Assembly (NCBI GenBank): GCA_025738555.1
Contig: JAOVFP010000010.1
Location: forward strand, 3,100,001-3,164,000
Origin: Cyathus striatus
Taxonomy: Eukaryota > Basidiomycota > Agaricomycetes > Agaricales > Nidulariaceae
Direction: 5' to 3'
Length of the DNA: 64,000 nucleotides
The notes beneath the pieces were generated by a model, which was given only the letters and a program-made list of their open reading frames with translations, had not been told where the DNA came from and did not search any database. Below, piece after piece: positions 58,557-64,000 of this stretch. Numbering within the stretch: position 1 is the first letter of the stretch; the number at the start of each line of letters is the position of its first letter. The translations under genes were made by a program, and so were the position numbers.

Positions 58557-59059
58557 CAAAATTTTTATTCTATATTAATAACATACAACTAGTAATACGT
58601 AACTGAGCTGGTACATTAGTAAAGTAAATGTAATGCGGTTCCGCCATAGGTTCAGCTGGAGTCTGGGTGGGTTCCAAAAGGATTTGGTCCGCTGGAATTC
58701 CTGCTGAACTGGCCAGACTCCCACTTACCAATGGATTCCAGCTGGAGTCCTGGTGGACTCCAAGTGTACTTGAACTGGACTGGATTCAAAAAATTGGCTG
58801 GATTTACAGCTAAAACGAGTCCAGCAGGAGTCCACCCGGAATCCATGGACTATCTGGAAAATCCTTGGAGTCTGTCTGGATAGTCTGTGGATTCCATGGA
58901 GTCCACCTGGAGTCTGGCTGGAATGGGGGGGGGGAGTGTAAAGACCTCAGTTTCTGTTTGAAATCTGATTGGAATTGGAGTTGCTGGTGGTGACTCAATT
59001 TTTTCAGTTCTTGCTCTCTTGTTGCATTTAGAAGGCCAGATTTCAATGTCATCCATAGC

Positions 59060-59302
59060 TCAGCAAGCAGAATGTACAAAATGTGAGGTATGAGAGGGGA
59101 GATGATGAGTGGAATGATAACAGAGGTAACTGTACATGTGAGGTGATTTAAATCAACACAAGGTGACTGAAATCAATGCAAGGTGACTAAAATCAACATG
59201 ATTACATAAGATGAATTACATAAAACTATGGTGACTAATACAATTACTAATACAAAAAGCCATCAAAACTGCCAGTGAATGAAGACCTGTGGATACTGAA
59301 CA
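59060..59302. other. Helicase upstream region with short repeat
   Basis: Upstream of the helicase start lie three tandem units like AAGGTGACTGAAATCAATGC (59158-59200). No TATA element or gene is evident. Confidence 0.4.
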
Positions 59303-59392
59303 CATACCCCTGCTAAACCTATTGGTTATTTCTCAGACATTGGCAGAGGGAAATCCTAATTTGAATTTTGCCTAGTGCCAATGGATGCACCC
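59303..59392. repeat. About 85-bp segment, inverse of 49281-49372
   Basis: Contains CATACCCCTGCTAAACC, ATTGGCAGAGGGAAATCC and TTTTGCCTAGTGCCAATGG. It abuts the truncated end of fragment E. Confidence 0.7.
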
Positions 59393-60335
59393 TTTAAATC
59401 TTCCTTTGTAGGTACAGTATCAGAAGCTAATGTGGAGTCTATAAACATTTTAGAAAAAGTACAAATAAAAATATAGCACATACCAATATCCATTGTGCCT
59501 ATATCTTCCTTCTCAATTTGAGCCAAGCTACTGTTGTTCTCATTTAAAACTATATCTTCTCTTTCTTCTACATCATCATTGCCATCATAGTCATTATCAT
59601 TACTATCACCATCTTTATCTTCTGTATTATCTTCATTCCCCTTATTATTATCCTGAGTTATGCCTTCAGTCTCACTGGCATGTTCAAATTCAGAGTTATT
59701 GTTCCCAGAATCACTTGATTGACTTGGGGTTGTAGCCAAGACTCCAGAAGTGCCAGTAATCTCACAAGTATCAGTAATCTCAGAAGTGCCAGCAATCTCA
59801 GAAGTGCTAGTAATCTCAGAAGGCCTAGAAATCTCAGAGGCACCAGCAGTCTTGGGCTGCATAGGTGGTGCAATAGAAATTGACATTTCTTGAAGTTTTT
59901 TAATAGCACTAAAATTATTGCATTAGAAAAATCTAGTGCAACAAAATATATACTTATGCCTTGGATTTCTCTTTGTTGGCTTTCTCTTTGTTGGCCATGT
60001 TGCTTGCAGCTTTGTCTTCCTTATTCTTATCACCAGCAATTTTATTTAAAATTTAAGTCAGATATTGAACTTTGAAAATTAACTACAATAGCTGATACAT
60101 ACCACCCACCTCTTCCCCTCCCATCTCTTTTCTTTCCTTGCTTTTCACTGTTATCCACTGTTTCTTCATCAGCTGTAATGGCAGGCCTCTTGGTAGCTGG
60201 TTCAGCTGTGGTATCTACACTTAATTGTACACATTTGTGGCTTTTAGAAGCAGGTGGCTCAGTATGAGTTAAGCTACTGTGAAAAGTTGGTGGTGAGACT
60301 GAGGTATTGCTGCTTTTTTTGCTGTTTTGAGATGA
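59393..60335 (-). pseudogene. N-terminal fragment of KDZ cassette first part (fragment E)
   Basis: Starts MSSQNSKKSSNTSVSPPTF (60335), continues to EKQGKKRDGRGRGG, an intron, MSISIAPPMQPKTAGASEIS with a SEITxTSEIAGT-like internal repeat (about 59860-59750), then an acidic Asn/Asp/Glu stretch. It ends at VPTKEDLKGASIG, where the 85-bp shared segment begins. The rest of the cassette is absent. Confidence 0.5.
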
Positions 60336-61132
60336 CATATTTATTGAAAACACAGAGTAAGAGTTTAACAAAGTTGAAGTAAGAGATGGTGGTTGAGTGG
60401 TTGAGAGTTAAGTGGGGGAGACACAATGAACTCAACTGCTTGTGTTCCATGTGTACACACACATGACATGCTTCCTAACCTTGTCTAAAATTATCTTAAC
60501 ATATGGTGTGTCACAAAAACTAATTCTATTGGTGGACTAATATTATTTATACTAAACTTAACTACAGTGTGCACAATCTTCTCTGCAAAAACCAATTCTA
60601 TTAGTAGACTAATATTATCTACACTAAACTTAGCTATGATGTACACAATCTTCCACCAACTCAGAAGCATCACACATGCACCTAAGTGCTCTCAAGTCCA
60701 CCCCTACTACATATACAAGTGCTCAAGTATCTTCAAGCCTCTGCAAGTGTCCTACACACATGCCCAAGCATGTTCAAAACCCATAGCATAGCATATACTG
60801 CAGGAGCAGAAGAGGCAATCAACAACATGGCATTAATAAATTAGTATGATGGGGGATGAGATGGTGCTGGACAGCAGAGACAACAACAGTGGATACATTG
60901 TAGCACAAAAGGAGGGAGGGAGGATGCTGAGGGCTTGGTGACACTGTGCTAGCTGCTTTAGAACTTGAGGATGGCAAATGGCAGATGGTGGAGTAGGAGT
61001 GGAAAGGTTGAGGTAGGTAGTTTGCTGAATGAGTTCAAAGCCTCTAGCATGGTGCACACACACTCTAATGTCCTCAACTTCAAACCACCCAATATATACA
61101 CACAATTATCAGGCTTCCTAGTGTAGTATGTG
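60336..61132. repeat. Spacer with a two-unit direct repeat
   Basis: Two units of about 77 bp carry AAAACTAATTCTATTGGTGG, ACTAATATTATTTATACTAA and GTGCACAATCTTC (near 60515-60585 and 60590-60655). The rest shows no gene or element end. Confidence 0.6.
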
Positions 61133-62126
61133 CAGTATATTGCACTCTCCCACATTCTCACTGGACTCTCACTAGACTCTCACCAGTTTCAAGACTCTCA
61201 CTGGACTCTTATCTCAGTCTCAATAGTACAGTGAGAGTCTCACTGGACTCTCACCACAGTCTCAGTAGAATTCATATAGTGATAGAAATAAATCTCTTGA
61301 GTAATAAGTGTAATACTGGAAAATGTTGGAAAAAGTGTGACAGTGTGACAAGCATGGGAAAAGTGTGATGTGTTGGAAAATATCAGGGAAAAAAGTGTGA
61401 CATATGTGACATGTCACACTTCCCAAATGTCACACATTTTCCCACGCTTGTCACACATATCACACTTTTTCTCCAACATTTTTTATATATCACGCTTTTT
61501 CCAACATGTCACACATGCTGAGTGTGATGCTGTGTACTAAGTGTGACACTGTGATGAGGTGACACTGTGTGATGAGTATGATACCATGTGTTGAATGGTG
61601 TCACACTTAGCACACAGTGTTACACTCATCACATAGTATTGCACTCAGCACACTAACTGCATCACACTCAGCAGTGTCACACTCACATACTCAGCACATG
61701 GTGTCACACTATCCACACTCATCACACCATGTCACACTCAGTACTATGTGACATGTGTGATATATGAGAAAGATGTGACATTCATAATATATGGGAAAAG
61801 TGTGACTATGTATGAATCCAATAGTACTAATTTTATCACTCAATAATCACTTGATTATGTAATTTTTGTGCTAAGAGTCCAGTGAGTTTTCTCAGTAGAT
61901 TCTGATTGGACTCTCTGAGATACATCTCAGTATAGTCTCATTGGAGTCTCTGAGAGTCTCACTAATTTAGTAGAACCTCTCACTGAATTCTCAGTAAGTT
62001 CTTACTAGACTCTCTCCAGACTCTCAATACTCCCACTAGACTCTCACTAAACTCTCTCTACACTCTCATACTCTCACTGGACTCTCACTGGAGTCCAGTG
62101 AGACTATGGGTCAGTGTAATGACCTC
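61133..62126. mobile_element. Non-coding TIR element E8, no matching target duplication
   Basis: The left end CAGTATATTGCACTCTCCC equals the inverse of the right end of copies A, B and F. The right end is AGTGTAATGACCTC at 62126. Flanks are TCACTGGACTCTCACT units; the core has TGTGACATGTTGGAAA and TGTCACACTCAGCACA units. The flanking 8-mers AGTATGTG and AAAAATGT do not match, so the two ends may derive from different insertions. Confidence 0.6.
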
Positions 62127-62690
62127 AAAAATGTGGGAAAAGTGTGATACATTGAAAAATGTTGGAAAAGTGTGACATGTTGGAAAAAGCATAACATATT
62201 TGGAAAACATTGGAAACAAAGGTGTGGCATATATTCACTATGTGTAGTAAGTATGATTCTGTGTATGTGCTAGGGGGGAGGGGGGAATTGTGAATATATA
62301 TGACAAATGTGACATGTGTGAATATATGTGACAGATGTGATATGTGCGAATTTAGGTGAGAACAATGTGACACTTGCTAATATATATGAGATCTATAATC
62401 ACCTATAATCACCTTGAAAATCATATATAGTAATAATATATAAATATGCACTTCAAATGACCTATGATCACCTATGATCACCCTGGAAATTATTAGTAGC
62501 TCTGAAATCATTAGTAGTAATAATATGTGAATACACACTTGAAATGGCCTATGATTACCTATAATCACCTTGGAAACTATCAGTAGTAATAGTATGTGAA
62601 TATGCACCTGAAATAACCTATGATCACTACTACATTCATTAGTAACCCATAGATTCATTAGTAAATATATAATAGTAGGTGCTCAAAAAA
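62127..62690. repeat. TGTGACAT array and a 100-bp repeat
   Basis: The first 270 bases are TGTGAAAATGTTGGAAAAGTGTGACA-like units, with a G run at 62274-62285. From about 62390 to 62650 there are three units with ACCTATGATCACCT.GGAAAT.AT.AGTAGTAATA.. and ATATGCACTTGAAAT. No gene is present. Confidence 0.65.
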
Positions 62691-62772
62691 AGCCCTAGCA
62701 GCACTCAAAAATCCTGGGCTTTTTGTGATCACAATTGGCTGACACTAGTGATTTTGAGATAGTGGATGAGGG

Positions 62773-64000
62773 CAGTATGTTGCACTCTCCCACAGTTATC
62801 ACTGGACTCTCACTGAACTCTCACCAGACTATTAAGAGTTCAGTGAGAGTCTCACTAGACTATCAAGAATCCAGTGAGAGTCTCACTACACTATCAGTAG
62901 GGCACATGGACTCTACCTGAACTCCACTGAACTCAAGTGCCTAAGCTGTACTTAGACTCTATTGTCACAGTTGTAATATGTTTCTCACAGTCATCACACT
63001 TGTCACACATGTGTGAAAGTGTGCCATGTTGGAAAATGTTGGAAAAGCATGAAATGTGTGACATCCAACATTTCCGACATGTCATGCAGGCTTTGTTATT
63101 GCAGTTGTGGTGTGTTTCCCACAGTTATCATACTTGTCACACATGTGTGAAAGGTTGGAAAATGTGGGAAAAGTGTGGTGACTAAACTTTACCTAGACAC
63201 TATTGTCACACATGTATGAAAGTGTGACATATTGGAAAATGTTGGAGAAAGCGTGACATGTGTGACAAGTATGGGAAAAAGTGTGACATGTTGGAAAAAG
63301 CGTGACATGTTTGGAAAACGTTGGAAACAAAAGTGTGACAGGCATGGGAAAAGTGTGACATGTTAGAAAAGTGTCACATATCATAATCATTACACTTATC
63401 CAACTTTTTCCAACATGTCACACTTTTTCCCATACTTGTCACACATGTCACGCTTTCTCCAACATTTTCCAACATGTCACACTTTCATACATGTGTGACA
63501 ATAGTGTCTAGGTAAAGTTTAGTCACCACACTTTTCCCACATTTTCCAACCTTTCACACATGTGTGACAAGTATGATAACTGTGGGAAACACACCACAAC
63601 TGTGACAACAGAGCCTGCATGACATGTCAGAAATGTTGGAAAAAGTGTGACATGTTGGGAAAAGTGTGACAAGTGTGATGGCTATGATATGTCACACATA
63701 TCACACATGTTGTGCTTTTTCCAATGTGTCACACTTTTCCAATATTTTCCAACATGTCACGCTTTTCCAAGATGTCATACAGGTCACATGACTGCTTTGG
63801 TGCAGAGAGATCTCATGAAATATTGTGTGGGAATTTGTAACAACAGAGTTAAATGTCAGAGACTGTACTGAGAGTTCAGTGACTTATTCTCACTAGATTC
63901 TCATTGGACTCTCTGTGATTCATTTCATTATACTATCACTACACTCTCAGAGATTCTCACCCAGTGAGAATTAAGTGAGATTTTACTGAGATGAAAATCA
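62773..64000. mobile_element. TIR-family element E9, right end outside window
   Basis: The left end CAGTATGTTGCACTCTCCC is preceded by GATGAGGG. Flank units are TCACTGGACTCTCACTGAAC. The core (62960-63800) is a long inverted arrangement of TGTGACATGTTGGAAAA units, and GTGAGAGTCC-like units return near 63880. No gene is seen; frames at 63193-63390 and 63647-63871 are repeat artefacts. Confidence 0.6.

Larger units (their letters stand above)
51698..58948. mobile_element. Complete KDZ/CxC transposon E4 (copy C), 7,251 bp, TSD AGTTTCTG
   Basis: Exact 8-bp duplications AGTTTCTG lie at 51690-51697 and 58949-58956. The left end CAGTACTTTACACTCCCC and right end GAGTGTAAAGACCTC head inverted repeats of about 50 bp. 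These include a run of ten C (or G) and continue as CTGGCTGGACTCC on both sides. Subterminal GGACTCCAGGTGGA-like units extend to about 52070 on the left and 58640 on the right. The interior holds, on the minus strand, the first cassette part, the CxC5-CxC6 gene, a G-rich minisatellite and a tRNA-like sequence. It is inserted in the helicase gene and is the only coding copy in the window with both ends. Confidence 0.93.
49373..59056 (-). pseudogene. RecQ-like DEAH-box helicase, split by two transposons
   Basis: The gene reads from ATG at 59056 (MDDIEIWPSKCNKRARTEK) to 58957, then 51697-51109, then 49896 to about 49373. Motif I is VVPTGAGKSMLW (near 51380), motif Ia-like is LLVIISFTSLG, motif II is IDEAH (49822-49836), motif III is LSATLP (about 49702-49719) and a second-domain piece is IIYCNDLD .. 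WLDILHARLSEKHEQQC (49505-49400). The last part of the second helicase domain is missing after ITGMSKR. Removing E4 joins the first two pieces in frame through the duplicated AGTTTCTG, and removing E3 joins the next two through CATTTCTG. A few extra stops (for example in SASH*DC) show later decay. The gene may itself be from a repeat family. Confidence 0.8.

Noticed and set aside
60336..61132. Right terminal repeat for fragment E matching the 85-bp segment
   Set aside because: No such sequence was found upstream of the fragment E start, so a terminal-repeat role for the segment stays unproven.
61125..62134. 8-bp target duplication around E8
   Set aside because: AGTATGTG and AAAAATGT do not match, so the pairing of these ends is uncertain.
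1..64000. Host single-copy genes
   Set aside because: Every recognisable coding piece belongs to a transposon or repeated family, or is broken. None reads as an intact housekeeping gene.

Overview
This 64-kb window looks like a repeat-rich segment of a filamentous fungal genome, most likely a basidiomycete and probably an agaricomycete. The evidence is the element content: CxC5/CxC6 cysteine clusters of KDZ transposons, a Ty3/gypsy pol of the fungal type, hAT transposases with short GT-AG introns, a RecQ-like helicase and a WRKY-GCM1 type zinc finger. CpG is scarce almost everywhere, and many stop codons can be read as former CGA or TGG codons. Both fit long-term decay of methylated repeats. 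I see no convincing single-copy host gene, rRNA gene or intact tRNA gene.

The dominant theme is one transposon family. Four copies of a two-part coding cassette are present (A, about 1-5505, +; B, about 11442-18103, +; D, about 46656-49260, -; C, 52311-56807, -), plus two N-terminal fragments (F near 20.6-20.9 kb, E at 59.4-60.3 kb). The first part is an unrecognised acidic/serine-rich protein with a lysine-rich tail. The second part is a CxC5-CxC6 protein with a transposase-like C-terminus. Copy C lies in a structurally complete 7,251-bp transposon (51698-58948) with roughly 50-bp terminal inverted repeats and an exact 8-bp target duplication AGTTTCTG. Removing it restores the reading frame of the helicase gene it interrupts.

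The same terminal motif (about (C/G)AG....TTACACT) and exact 8-bp duplications bound at least three non-coding elements: 12235-13435, 45511-46398 and 49905-51100. It also appears at many unpaired ends. These elements are filled with short-period arrays of several unrelated kinds, which account for most of the satellite-like DNA in the window. The non-coding elements therefore look like passengers of the KDZ/CxC machinery.

Layout: copy A (1-5505) sits in a decayed gypsy pol (5506-7629, -). A deleted hAT copy follows (7630-about 9960, -), then minisatellites and an LTR-like stretch (about 10.0-11.4 kb). Copy B (11.4-18.1 kb) carries three later insertions. hAT-2 (18.1-20.6 kb, -) lies in KDZ fragment F, whose right end is near 22.5 kb. 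Minisatellites fill 22.5-25 kb. A second gypsy element (about 25-35.7 kb, +) is broken by a composite TIR element (27174-29673) and by hAT-3 (30902-34589, TSD ATCAAATG). An unrecognised minus-strand gene lies at 35.9-38.3 kb, followed by satellites (38.6-41.4 kb) and a WRKY-GCM1 fragment next to nested solo LTRs (43.1-44.0 kb). hAT-4 (44.2-46.65 kb) is joined directly to copy D. The helicase (49.4-59.06 kb, -) is broken by two elements of the KDZ terminal family. Copy E and further satellite-filled TIR elements run to the window end.

The clear nesting gives a relative history: gypsy and KDZ copies first, hAT and non-coding TIR elements inside them, then solo LTRs. All protein family names are from reading motifs by eye; no search was run.
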